Source: Neelides folsomi
Taxonomy: Eukaryota; Arthropoda; Collembola; Neelipleona; Neelidae
DNA length: 64,000 bases
Assembly (NCBI GenBank): GCA_034687125.1
Contig: JAQGBZ010000015.1
Span: forward strand, 62,001-126,000
Reading direction: 5' to 3'
Positions 1 to 11,700 of the stretch are shown here, in pieces. The stretch's first letter is position 1. The number at the start of each line of letters is the position of its first letter. A program made the translations under genes and the position numbers. Below the pieces are notes generated by a model, which did not search any database, had not been told where the DNA came from, and worked only from the letters and a program-made list of their open reading frames with translations.

Positions 1-158
1 ACTCGAGTAAGATTCGGACTCTTGACATTAAGGGCATCCGGTATTGAATCTCTCTCTATGATGAAGGATGAGAATTCTTTCTCGAACGTCGTTCTCAATG
101 CCGTGACGGGATGATCTTGTAAATTGTACCCAACGGGTAAACTTTGAATCACGTCTAT
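1..158 (-). CDS. GMC oxidoreductase exon 6, cut by the window edge
   Basis: It follows acceptor ATTTCAG and encodes SLPVGYNLQDHPVTAL, typical of GMC enzymes after signature 2. It remains open to base 1. Confidence 0.9.
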   Translation of the reverse strand, partial: MDVIQSLPVGYNLQDHPVTALRTTFEKEFSSFIIERDSIPDALNVKSPNLTR

Positions 159-1575
159 CTGAAATGCTCCCATTAATATAGTGGTTCACATTGTAAAATT
201 AATTTACTTTACATTGTGGGAATTGAGGTCTTCGGGTTTTCCAATTCCGGACAACATGAGGAGCTTGGGCGAATTGATCGGTCCAGCACAAACGACGACT
301 TCTTTCCTTGCAAAGACTCTTTTGAGGTGTGGATCATTCAAATGTTTGTATTCTACTCCAAATGCTCGCTTGTTCTCTATTAGAATCTGCAACAACAATC
401 CTTAAAATTAAGTTATTGCCAATTTACCAATTGAGTCATTATTGAAATGATTTACTTTTGTAACTTCTGAAAATCTCCAAATTGTCAAACTCCTCCTTTT
501 GAGGATAGGTTCTAAGAATGCGGAATAAGTACTCCATCTCAATCCCTTATATGTTGTTGTTTCAGGACTCATAAAACAGTCTACTTGATCTGTGTTGCAG
601 TCTTTCACTTCATATCCATTTTCACCCACAAAGTCCCTGAATCTGGGCCAAAACTCTGAGAATTCAGATTTGCTCACGTACAACTCCCCTCTTGTGCCAT
701 GGAATGCAGCTATGAAGGAAAGTTCAAGAGGTCAAATGTAATAAGTGTAAGTACATAATTTTACTAATATTAAGTTATTACCATTTGGAAAATTCCCTTC
801 ATACTTTTCCGACTTTTTGAACAAAGGCAGAACATTTAGATAACTCCAAGAATCATCTCCAGTGAGTTCGCTCCATTGGTCATAGGACTTTGCATTCCCT
901 CGAATGTAAAACATGGCATTTAAATTGCTCGACCCTCCAAGGGATTTCCCTTTCGAGCAACTCGGTCGCTAAAATAAATCATTTAACTAACCAACCATTT
1001 GAGGTTAATTCATTAATTGCAAACTTGTTCTTACGGAGTCGAAACAAGCAAGGGCGGCACGCGGAGCTTGGGGCAAACTCCGATAGCGCCAATCACCCTC
1101 AATCCCCAACATGTTCAGATCCAATGAAGGAATGTAATTGAGGATCGTGGGGTCTCCGCCAGCCTCAAGAAGAAGAACATTGAAATGGAGGGACAGACGA
1201 TTGGCAATGACCGAACCCGCTGACCCACCCCCAACTAAATAAAAGTTTAAACCCCCATTATCACCCAAATATTAATTACACTAACAATATGTATGTTAAT
1301 TCCATTGCTCATTAAAGGTTTATTTAATTGTTGAGATTTATTTAATTATCAAGTGAAAGCTTTTGTTAAGTTAATTATGAAAAATGTTCACCTATAATGA
1401 AATCGAAAACTTTTGTGTTTTCCCTTGAGTAGTAAAAACTGTCAAGTTTCTTCTGCACCACTACTTGATTGTATGTGAGGGATGGGATGAGGTCGAAGAA
1501 GTTCTCGAGGGTGATGGTTGACAGAAGCGTGAGGACGAATTTGACCGGAGACCATCGCAAGACGCTCATCGTCAC
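1..1575 (-). CDS. GMC family FAD-dependent oxidoreductase (glucose dehydrogenase-like), N-terminal part; 3' end outside window
   Basis: Flavoprotein of the glucose-methanol-choline family, which oxidises alcohols or sugars using FAD. Six exons on the minus strand (1392-1575, 1035-1234, 782-968, 456-709, 213-386, 1-158) join in frame to about 385 residues. Residues 1-20 are hydrophobic and may be a signal peptide, so secretion is likely. The FAD Rossmann motif VGGGSAGS is at residues 62-69, split by the first intron, followed by the LLLEAGG strand. GKSLGGSSNLNAM matches the first GMC signature and SPKLLMLSGIG the second; VGYNLQDHP follows. Family members are usually near 600 residues, so the C-terminal GMC domain with the catalytic His lies off the left edge. 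The start is the first Met of exon 1; a second Met two codons later is possible. Substrate cannot be told. Family call is secure. Confidence 0.94.
213..386 (-). CDS. GMC oxidoreductase exon 5 (GMC signature 2)
   Basis: 58 codons, phase 0 at both ends. It contains VVVCAGPINSPKLLMLSGIG, the second GMC signature. Acceptor TTGTTGTTGCAG, donor GTAAAG. Confidence 0.94.
456..709 (-). CDS. GMC oxidoreductase exon 4
   Basis: It begins by completing a split Ala codon and encodes the AFHGTRGELYV strand and the substrate-side segment with SAFLEPILKRRSLTI. Phase 0 end at GTAAAT. Confidence 0.9.
782..968 (-). CDS. GMC oxidoreductase exon 3 (GMC signature 1)
   Basis: It encodes SKGKSLGGSSNLNAMFYIRG, the FAD-contacting GMC signature, then a region with YDQWSELTGDDSW. 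The end is phase 1 at GTAATA. Confidence 0.93.
1035..1234 (-). CDS. GMC oxidoreductase exon 2 (FAD-binding motif)
   Basis: It follows the acceptor CTTTTATTTAG and carries the glycine-rich ADP-binding loop VGGGSAGSVIANRLS and LLLEAGGD. It ends in phase 0 at donor GTAAGA. Confidence 0.93.
1392..1575 (-). CDS. GMC oxidoreductase exon 1
   Basis: It encodes the start Met, a hydrophobic leader and the strand FDFII that enters the FAD-binding fold. The donor GTGAAC follows one base of a split codon (phase 1) that the next exon completes to Val of VGGGSAGS. Confidence 0.85.
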
Positions 1576-2459
1576 TCATGAGAACTCACGTTGATAACTG
1601 AAGAACCGGAGGAGTTCAACCCCAGGTACAGTTCAGTCTGGATAGGGAAAACACCGTTATGGACACTATAATTAAACCGCCTTTGAAGGAACCCTTAAGG
1701 GCCAATAGACTCACTCATGTCCTATCCCTTGTGTCAATCACAATGTTAAATACCTGCATTCCAAGTGCTCACATAAATTCTATTTCTAACATCAAAGTTA
1801 TGTGTTGAATTTTTCAAGTTGAATGTCAAGTTCATTCCCTTTTGCATGTATCTTATCTACAGACATATAAAATGATTTTAAATGATTTTATTTCAGTAAT
1901 TAAAGTGCAATTAATTGTAATTAGGCATTGAATAAAGGTAAAATGAAATATATGAATGCTTTTATGACTATTTCTTGTGATGCAACGATTAAGGAGCAAT
2001 TTAAAATTGGCCCCAACTTTGGTTAAAAAAGTTTTTTTTAAATCGTTCATTCTTGTATTAAAGTTAACATTAAAGTTAACGAATAACGCCATTTTAATAT
2101 TATAGTTTGACGTCAATTTAATTATCAATGAACCATAGTTTTGTAAAAGTAGTTTTATAATTTTCACTCCATTTTATATATCTAAGAATCCGAATTTGAA
2201 CTCAAAATTCCAAAAATGAAAATCGAATGAGAAATAAAATAAAACCAAATTGGCTATAATGTGAATACTGAAACAAACTTACAAAATAATTCAAATTTTC
2301 ATATCCAATCATGATTTTATAATTATTTATTTATTCGAATAGATTTTATAATTTATGTGTAAATTAACAAAAAATTTTATAATTATTTTCAGTTTCATCT
2401 TTTCCACTCGAGAAGCATTGAGAGTATGTTGAGATTTTAATTAATAAACCAGGACCATC
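1576..2459. other. Intergenic region between divergent genes
   Basis: AT-rich sequence between the minus-strand GMC gene and the plus-strand ORF at 2460. It must hold both promoters if the GMC exon at 1392-1575 is the first. I see no confident TATA box or other element; the short ORFs here look random. Confidence 0.5.
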
Positions 2460-3191
2460 ATGGCCAAATACGGCGACTACACTCCAGATGTCATGGGCCA
2501 TTTTGACAATCATATCAACTATTTCCTCTTCCCTCCGGAGTTCTCTCAATCTCGACTCGGCGACCGTCTAATCGGCTCCAACGCTTGCACTCTCATTGCC
2601 ATCCTCCTTGGTGGCCGGATCAACGAGTTCAACATCAAAATCTATGGAGATCTCCGATACCCGCTTTCCCGGAATCTTGTCACCGCCCTGGCCGAAGCCA
2701 TTTTGGAGGGAAACGAAGTCCACGAAAGTCTCGCCATCACAGGAGAAATGACAAATGTGAATCTCACTGTTCCGGAAGCCATCCAAGCTGTATCTTACAA
2801 ATATCCTCAATTGACTGAATGGATCGAAAGGACGCGGATTTACACACGGTCGATTAAAAGCTCTTTGGCTGCTCACATCATGTTAGCGCTCAATGCTTGG
2901 ATCCAGCAGCCGCCGCGGGACAAAAACCCGAATTCGGATCTTTTCATCACTTTGATTGCCGACACGCGGTCGGTGCTTTTCGTCTTCCAGACCGACATCG
3001 GGAAGGCGACGATCGTCGACAGCCATTCTCATTCTTTCTGCGGTGCTGGAGCTGTGGTGATCCAAAGTTACACCAATTATTTGCAAGAGTTGTGCGAGTG
3101 GTTTTGCGATTTTTGTCATCATAGTTTTGGAATGAGTCCGCATTTGAATCTCTTCGAACTCTCTTGCTTATATTTTAAAAATTCTCCATAA
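2460..3191 (+). CDS. Intronless 243-residue protein, possible papain/tegument-type cysteine protease-like fold
   Basis: The product is not recognised as a named family. A single ATG-to-stop frame of 243 codons runs without introns, and its base composition is clearly GC-richer than the flanks. There is no signal peptide or clear membrane segment. Two motifs stand out: GSNACTLIAILL with Cys43 at the start of a hydrophobic helix, and ATIVDSHSHSFCGAGAVV with Asp187, His189 and His191 after a beta strand. This order (Cys in an N-terminal helix, then a strand ending Asp-x-His) resembles papain-fold deubiquitinase-like proteases, including viral tegument and transposon-borne ones, where DSH follows a yLFD-type strand. 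That link is my inference. Several Cys lie in the C-terminal part (CEWFCDFC). Two AATAAA signals about 80 bases past the stop suggest a real transcription unit. The ATG sits in a good context (ATCATGG). Confidence 0.8.
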   Translation: MAKYGDYTPDVMGHFDNHINYFLFPPEFSQSRLGDRLIGSNACTLIAILLGGRINEFNIKIYGDLRYPLSRNLVTALAEAILEGNEVHESLAITGEMTNVNLTVPEAIQAVSYKYPQLTEWIERTRIYTRSIKSSLAAHIMLALNAWIQQPPRDKNPNSDLFITLIADTRSVLFVFQTDIGKATIVDSHSHSFCGAGAVVIQSYTNYLQELCEWFCDFCHHSFGMSPHLNLFELSCLYFKNSP

Positions 3192-3271
3192 TTTTATTTT
3201 CAGCATTGCTATTAAATAATATTATTGTGTATTTGAAATTATTAAAATTATTTAAAATTCGAAGTCAAATG

Positions 3272-3287
3272 AATAAATCTTAATAAA
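3272..3287 (+). other. Candidate polyadenylation signals of the 2460-3191 gene
   Basis: Two AATAAA hexamers at 3272-3277 and 3282-3287 lie 81-96 bases beyond the stop codon. The region is AT-rich, so chance occurrence is possible. Confidence 0.4.
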
Positions 3288-3709
3288 TTAAATAAGATCG
3301 TAATTCAATCTTAATTTATTAGAGGTTGAAAATCTTTATAATGAAAAGTAATGCATTGCTAATAAAGGAGTGATATCAGTAATAAGGTTAGTGGTTGCCC
3401 CAAATATCAATTTGCCAAAAAGTGAAAGATGCGGGGTGGAAAAGTTGGCATATCATTCTTCCATATTATGTAGATCTAAAGAATATTAGTACCTAATAAA
3501 GATAGGATGGGAAATATAGCTTAAAATACGTGAATGTGTAAAATTTGATTCAAGAGATGAGAAATTGAATATAAAGAGATTCTTATAAGAACTTGTTGAG
3601 GAATTTTCCAAATTGTGCCAAATAATGCACTCGGTCGTGTCTTTACAATTTCCATATCTAAAATAAATTGGGAATGATCTCCACATGAGAGGTGTTTTGA
3701 CCACTTCAC

Positions 3710-3945
3710 CTTTCCAAAGGATCATTTGAGTGTCAGAATCAACTTTTCCCATCATCAAGCGGATCCTCGTCGTTAATTCATTAAAAAATGAACTTGTACT
3801 CAACAAGAGCCAAGCTGATTGAGGAAAGGGTAAAATGGCAGTAAAAATTATGAACATGGGAATTGTAATGGAAATGTATGCCAATTGGCGAGTAGTAATA
3901 ATCCACGGAATAATTCCCAGTAATTCCAAATACACACGTTTGTCC
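3710..3945 (-). CDS. Possible exon of an unidentified membrane protein
   Basis: An open minus-strand frame lies between a good acceptor (ATTTATCTTGTAG) and a donor GTGAAG. It reads 78 codons with a long hydrophobic stretch (ISITIPMFIIFTAIL then SAWLLLSTSSFF), as a membrane hairpin would. A longer ATG-started frame (3486-3992) contains it. No family was recognised and the frame could be chance. Confidence 0.22.
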
Positions 3946-5166
3946 CTACAAGATAAATAAGTACAATTTTCAACTTTCCCCTCCGCCCCCATTCAACTGT
4001 AAATCTTCATTTAATGAAATAATAATAGGTTCAATGAATAAATGTGCAACTTCACGGCTACACACGCAAATTCCCTCCAACAATCCTCTTTAAGACTTGA
4101 ATGCATATTTGCTTAAACTCCTTTGCGAGACCAAAACTCACCATCAGCTAGTATAACTGAGTGAGTGACTTCTAAACCTATGTGCAACTCCATTCAACTC
4201 GGATTCGTTCACCTTCACGTGTTAAAGAGGGAATTTCCCTTAAATTCACTTTGGCTAAATGTAAACTCACTTTACGCATCTCGTCTTCTTATTATAAATG
4301 ATTAATTGCAATTTCCTTATCTTTTCACATATCACAAATTTCTCTTGATCAAACTTTCGGCCATAATTCATTCATTTATTCCTATTCCGTTTCTTTCAAT
4401 CTCAAGACAAATATCGAAATATGTTTTTGGAACATCTGCTCTCATTTAATCACAATTTTCCAACACGTGTGTGAGTCTGTCTTGGCAGGTGTACAGCACA
4501 TATGATTCTGTACTTATTACTTATATCAAGAATTTTTTATTCAAATGATTCAAATCTAATATATGGTACTCAATTACATGTACTTATTGTTAGATATGAA
4601 TAATATCGGAAATGGGATTACTTGAGCCAAATTGGTTTTCATATGATTTGATCCCCCGCAAGCTCACCTGTAGACGCAGGAGGGAAATGTATTGAATAAA
4701 GATTTATTAAAATGAGTCCAATTGGACTTCACTTATTGTAACAGTATTTGAAATTGATATGAAAAGTTCCAGTTGTTTTCCCATAACCTTCCAAGTTCAA
4801 AGTTCTGGTCGACAAAACCCCCACGTTCCAAATTCAATTCATAACCTAACGGTCAACAACTCGTTCTTTACGATCAAAATCAAATCCAATGACGAGAAAT
4901 GAGAAAGTGGCTATTCTCATCTTCGAGATCAATTTATGTCCATTAGATGCGTATTTTTATAAAAGTCAAATAAGGAGTATATTGGAATAATTGCAATATA
5001 AGAGACACATTATGATATAAAAACTGGATTTCATGGGTTTTAATGAACGAAGTGAAGTTTAGTGGAGGAGAACCAATTTGTTAGATTCTATAAATTCATG
5101 AGAAATCTAATAACTATAAAAAGGTGATCATTATTTTGTGAGAGTTAAATGGAATTTATTTCTCAC

Positions 5167-5311
5167 CTCCCTTGAGCCAAATTCCTCTCGATTATCAACT
5201 TGGACAAAGGAAGGGACAACAAAGAAAATCCCATTTTCTCCATCTTCAACGCCAAATTGACATTTGAACGATGGACTTTCTTTGCACTTGGCTTCCTTCA
5301 AAACAACAAAT
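5167..5311 (-). CDS. Possible exon of an unidentified gene
   Basis: The minus strand reads about 48 codons of balanced composition (EAKCKESPSFKCQFGVEDGE ... NREEFGSRE) up to a consensus donor, GAG|GTGAGA. The acceptor side is weak. A further small piece at 4622-4667 follows a strong acceptor (CCTCCTGCGTCTACAG) in compatible phase. No family was recognised. Confidence 0.25.
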
Positions 5312-5526
5312 CTTTTTAATATTAAAAAACATTACTGTGTAAAAATTCTACCTGCATTAGTGGCATTAATTACTCAAGCGAAAATAGCAACTTTTAGAAG
5401 TTGTTTATGCGGGAAATTTGAATATTAAAGTAACATTATAGGAACATTCTAACCATAAATTCTTATGAATCTCTATGAATCTTTGATATCCTTGTGGGTT
5501 TTTGCTATTTTAATGTAGTTTAGTAG

Positions 5527-5732
5527 TGTGCTCTCCCCTTCCCATTGTTGTGGGGGTGCGAAAGAGGCGAAGCGTAAAGGGGGAGTTTGACTTCAACCAG
5601 GGTTGGTGCCCTCAAGAGCCAGCAGTCGCAAACTGTTCGTTCCCACGGAGACTCTTCACAAACACCTCCATGGACAACACGGACGATGAGGGCGAGGACT
5701 TCGACCCAGACTCATCAACGCCTGTCAACGAG
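5527..5732 (+). CDS. RhoGEF gene, first recognised exon
   Basis: It encodes basic then acidic sequence (MDNTDDEGEDFDPDSSTPVNE) and ends in phase 0 at GTGACC. The 5' limit is an acceptor-like TTTAGTAG; whether this exon is internal or holds the start ATG (5670) is unresolved. Confidence 0.6.
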
Positions 5733-8700
5733 GTGACCAACTTTTCATCCTTTCTTAATCTCTAAACTTTGTCTTATATTTTAAATGTAATTTATAAAAA
5801 ATACTTCATCGTTATTCATCAATACCGGCTCGAAAAATAAATTGTTGTTATTTCTGGATGATTTCCACATCAAATGACTCATCTCGTTCTTATTGATCTT
5901 AAATTCTCAAACAGAGCCGACTTAACAACGTCTTGCTCATTTTTATGTCACAAATAATTTTCATAGATTTTCAATATAAGAATATTAACATTATACTGAT
6001 ACAATATATTATCTGCATAAATAAATACTATCCAAATATGTACATATTACATATTATGATTACTTATGACAGCCTTCGGTCATCAAGGACAAATAAACTG
6101 AAATGCAATTTAATTAAGTAAATTGGTCAAATACAAAGAAAAATAAATATTTATTCTTTAAATTACGTATACATAATCTACATGAGCAATTTCACAATAA
6201 TAGTTTATTATTATATCAACATTAAATTATTAAATTGTATTTTAAATCATATAAGTATGCACTACATTACCATTAAATATTTCTTGTACGCTATATTACA
6301 TATTGTATGGAAGTTTGGTATTGTAAAGGTAACACCATTAAGTATCTACTACGTAATATTATATTACGAATAGCCGATATACCATACAATATTAATGTTT
6401 CTTCTATGGGTGTTTTTGCAGGTTGTGACATTGAGAATGATTAATGATGAGATTTAATGCTATATTATTATAGCTGCTTTAAGACTCTGTTCAGTTAGTA
6501 AAATATTTTTTTTTAACTTGAGGTTTTGTACTTTGCTTAGCTTTTCGACGTTTATTTAAAAGAGGCGAGAATTCCTCAGAGTGAGAATTAAAATGAGAAA
6601 AAACTTTTCAGTGACACAAAAGACGAAGGATGATTAAGGGAAATGAAAGGCCTTCAATAGATGAGATGGAGGAAAGATGTGAGATGTGAAGATGGCCATT
6701 TGGTTCTCAAACGCATTGTTTCAAAGAGGCTCCTTTGAGTTTACAAGAATTCTCTACCATTCCAACCATTGTTGATCTCTTGAACTTTTAATTGTTGAGT
6801 AAATTGGGGTTGCCTCATTTCCTCTTTTAAACCCACGCAAGTAAAACCAACACTCAAAGAACTTTGATGGGATTTTCGAGGATTCTAAATGGAGTTTTTG
6901 TAATTTTGGGAGCGAAACGATGAGTCACGGTTGAATCTCATCTTTTGGTTCTTTCAGCTGCGGGATGCCGTTGAGGCGATGAAAGAAGCTTTGCTGGGCG
7001 CCCAAGCCGATCTCCAAATCTCATCCTCCAACGAGAGGACGGCGAGAGAAGAAGCCGCAGAATGGCGGCGGGACGTTGAGGGACAAATTCAAAATCTCCG
7101 TCTCACAGTCGACGGGGAAATGGAAGCGTTGAGAGCAGCGTTGCGAGCAAATCATTTAGCAGTCCATTCCTTAAGAGCCTCCTTGGCCGCTTTGCTCCTC
7201 GATCGACGGCTTTTGGTTGAACAGCTCAGATCCGCCCGGCCCACATGCTCGGCCTCTTCCAGATCTCAGGACTCAGGACTACCGACTGACTGCGACCACA
7301 ATCCCCCGCCATTGCCAAGAGTGAGGGCTTATCTGGACGCGTTGCCGAATCCGGGCGGTTCGGATCGGATCTCCGATTCTGACGATTCCCTCCCGCCCCA
7401 AAACGACACAAGAAGAAGCCGGAATCCGGAAAATCCAACTAATGACTCCGACTCAGAATCACAGGTTGGTTCCCTTTCAAAACTTTCAATTATGTATACT
7501 TAAGAAATATACAGATACATAGAAAGTGATTACATTTTGTATAACCATAATTTTGAAATAACTTTACAACATTAGCAGTATGCATAATTTATATTCATTT
7601 GTTTTATATTGAGCATTATTTTATATTAATTAAGCATCATTTCTTCTAATTATTTCATAAAAGCATTATTTTCTAATTGATTAACTATTATTCACTTTGA
7701 TTATTTCGTAATGGCTATATTTTTTAATTAATTATCCATTCTTTCTAATTAATCAATTTATTTATAACGAGCAATTCGTTTTTTATTACACTCGGACTTG
7801 TATTAATATTACATCAGGATTCGTTAGATTTGCTTTTGGCAATTTCCCATTCACTTCCGTATGTATGTAATTTGAGTATTGAAATTCCATTGTTGTCCAT
7901 TGAATCGTTGGTGTGATAGCAGGCGAGAGAACAGACATCGATAAAAAACGAAAAGCAATATAGACACACCAATTTCAAACTTTTTTTGCAATACACAATA
8001 TCTCAAAAGTTAGACAATATCTCATAAAAATATCAAACACAATATCTCATGATTTAAGATTTTTTGTACACAATATAATGCATACAATGATAGTAAAAAG
8101 GTACAATACACAATATAAAATGTCTAATGGTTTAAGATATCTTTTTATGATATCAGTCATACCAGACTGGTAATATCAGACTCAATATCAGGTATAATTT
8201 ATATATAATGTAATAAGGGATATAACATGAGGTATAATATCTAATTGTAATCGTAGAAAAGCGATGGGCAATAAAAGTGTGTAATAAAGTGATTTGCGTC
8301 TCAACAATGAAACCCTTAATGTCTCTCTCCACGTCGTTATGGTTGAAGTAAAATGGAACTCCACGAGGTTTGAAAGGAGAAAAGTTCTTAAATATGTTCA
8401 ATATAGCCAATTCCTCATATGTATTCAATTTGGCCGTCGAGACTTTTTGATTCCTCCGCTACTTGGTGTGTGAATGACAAAGGGAGAGGAATAATTGGGA
8501 ATTGATTCCATGCGGTCGTTCTTTCCCACACAAAACACATTTGGTTTCATTTCCTACACGAACAACCGAAGAACCCACAAGAGTCGTCAACGAGACGCCG
8601 TCGCCATGACTCAATCCCCTCCAAGCTAAATGTAGCTAAAATCCCTTCTTTTAAACTCACATATTATCTCTTTGAACCTCGGGCGGGTTTTAAACAATTA

Positions 8701-11700
8701 AGCTCGTTTAAAAACAAACTAACAGTTAGAGGAAATTAAAGCCCTTAAGAGCTTAAGTGGGTAAATGATTCACAATGGAGTAATTAACTGTGCAAACACT
8801 CATGTTTGGTTGGTTCAAATAGCGAAAAGCAAATGGAGCTATTTAGTGCTAAGGGAAAGGCGGATTTAACGAGAATTTGTCAGCGGTCAGAAGGAAAGGA
8901 ATTGGAATTCGTGTGTTTAAAAACCGTTGTTTTCCAATGGTTTCAAATGAGGAGTTGAGGATTTAAATGGCTTTGAATGGATTTTAGAAAGGCGGCGGAC
9001 AAAGCGGAGGTTGCGAATCGAAAGTCCTCTTGAGAACCTTTCAATCAACCAACACAATAAATTATTCTTTTCCATCACTTCCTATGGACATTTCCCCTCA
9101 CACTCTCATATAAGATAAATCTATATAAAACACAATACATAAGTCATTCATACACAAATACTAAAAATATAAGTCATATAGGAAAAGTCATATAACCCAT
9201 AAGAATGTTCATCATCCAATTTGGACACAACAATGAACCCATTTATATCATTATAGTCATTCACCTGCACTGATCTATCTACTTACATTACATACATAGC
9301 ATATACCTGTACATTAATTACAATATCTGTGCAAATCTTTTCATTGGGCTCAAAATGTCAGCAGGAACTTTTTCTCATCAACAATCAGAACCTTATCTAT
9401 TTATCCATATAAAGTTATGTAGTTAAAAAATTTCTAGACAGGTATTATGGTCATTATTCTCATTATCTATTAGTCTATTAGATACGTATTAGATATACAC
9501 ATGACATATACAGTACTACATATATCTGTAGTACAGTATGGTATTGACCAAGTGCAGGTTTGTATTTTGACGAAGTTTGATTTTGATTAAGGGAGGCGTT
9601 GAATATTTTTTGAATATCGGAGCTTGGAGGGTATTTATTGAGTCTTGCGTTTGCCTCCGGGTTGGTCATTAGAGCAAATTGGTTAGGTTGGTTTGTGAGT
9701 ATAAAAGAACTCCTGTTAGCCTCACACGACTCCAACGGTCGGCCGTCCATCTCAAAAACCCGCCGCTACTCTCACCATTATCTACATTAAAAGCAGGTTC
9801 ATTAAGGCGGTTCCCCAACTGCCAAACATCCGACCTGTTCATAACAAAACCAGGCACAACCATAATCATTAAGATCATGTTCGTGGAAATGCAAATTTTG
9901 TATTATGTTGTGTTTATAGGAAAAATTCATATTATTATTTTATATTAGAAAGACAATATTATATACTGGAATATCATATACTAATATATAAGGATACTAA
10001 ATTGGATAGAAACTCATGAAGTAAAATGTATGGTTTTAAATTTAAGGTAGAAGAAGGGTTAGGTGAATGGTAATTTGAGTGACTGTTGAAGTGAATGAAG
10101 AAGTAACGTTAATTGTCTGGCGGTCGTTTCGTCGGTTGTATGAGAAATCACGTTGTTGGGTTCATCTCACTTCATCTCACTTCTTCTTCTCCCTTGGGGA
10201 AGAAGCTTTTGATAATAAAACCCCAATTGGGTTTCAAGACCCGATGGTTCCTATTAAGTCATACATACAACTTAATCACTTGCTTCATCTCATCACTTCA
10301 AATCTAAAATGAACCACATTCGAATCGTGCTAAGAATATTACTAACATTTCTTATACAGATTTATACAAATGTAACTTAATGTTAGACCTATTTATCTAC
10401 GTAATAGTAAATTTACTTGGGCCTCATCTCTATTAAACTGCACAGTTGGTATATCTGAAAGTGTATATTCATTTTTTATAAAATAAATCCTACATTATAT
10501 TGGCTATATGAAGAAAAGATGAGAATTGCAATCTGAAATAATTTGAGGAGATGATTATTGAAATGATGAAATAAACGTTATTCGAAGGAGCCTTTAACTT
10601 TTACGTATTTTGATAAATGTCATTCTTGAACTTTTTTGAGGTTAGCGAGATAATCAGCCTTGCAGAGAGAAATAGTCAGAGTTTGGGGGGAACCTTGTAA
10701 AGATAAATTATCAGATCCATTTCCCATTACATTGCATTATTCCTTTCAAATAACAATGAAAATTTAATCTTTTTATAATTTACTACCTTTTTTATATAAA
10801 CGTAACACAAGGGGTGTTTTTATCAAGAATCATAGCAAATTTAATATTTGTACTTTTAACCATTTAGTCTTAGTTAGTTAATATTGGATGAAAAGTTTGA
10901 GCTTTGAAGGTTTTGAGGTTGAGTTTGATAGGGAAGTAGGAGCTTTATTTTCATAATTATTCCCCATCAAAGTCTTCATAAATTAGATGTTATTTTGCTC
11001 AAAAAACGAGTTGTAAGGGAATTGGTAATTGACGCTTCCGCTTTTTCATGCCATTTTTTCACGATGAGGGAAATTGAAACTAAACGGAATGGTTGAACAT
11101 CGCTCTTTTTGCCACATTTTTTGCATGAAAAACAAGTCTGGGCTTCGCGTGTGTGTCACCTGGCATTTAAGATGATGAGCCGATCGCTGAAGAGATCATG
11201 CAGCCCAATTTTCACATTTGAATTAAGAGACGAGGTCGCCTTTTCACCTTTAAGGTCAATTGCCACTCATCCGCATACAACATTTAGGCAATTTTTCATG
11301 TCAAAATAATTCAGTTTCACCTGAACCCATTTTAACTCATTTTAACTCTCTGGGAATTGTAAAATGAACTAAATTATTTTTTAAACAATTATGTTAACCC
11401 CGATTTACTATTTCTTATCATAATGCTTATTTTTTATATTAACAATAACTGTTTTACATATAAACAATAATGAATAACAGTAGAATGATAATTAACACAG
11501 GGATCAAATTAATTTAAATTAATTAATTGTCTGCTTAATTATTCTATTCTTCATTTTTTTATGATGCTACATTGTTGATTTGTTTATGCTCATAGATTAG
11601 TAAATAGAGTATAGTAGTACAATAAGCTTAAAGTTGATTTAAATACACACGAAAGTATAGAAAGAGAAATAAGAACATTGTGAATATAGAAAGGAATTTA

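Larger units (their letters stand above)
3192..5526. other. Largely noncoding stretch with a few minus-strand exon-like pieces
   Basis: Apart from the possible exons at 3710-3945 and 5167-5311 (and a short one at 4622-4667), I see only AT-rich sequence. The 5' exons and promoter of the downstream RhoGEF gene may also lie here but were not recognised. Confidence 0.4.
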
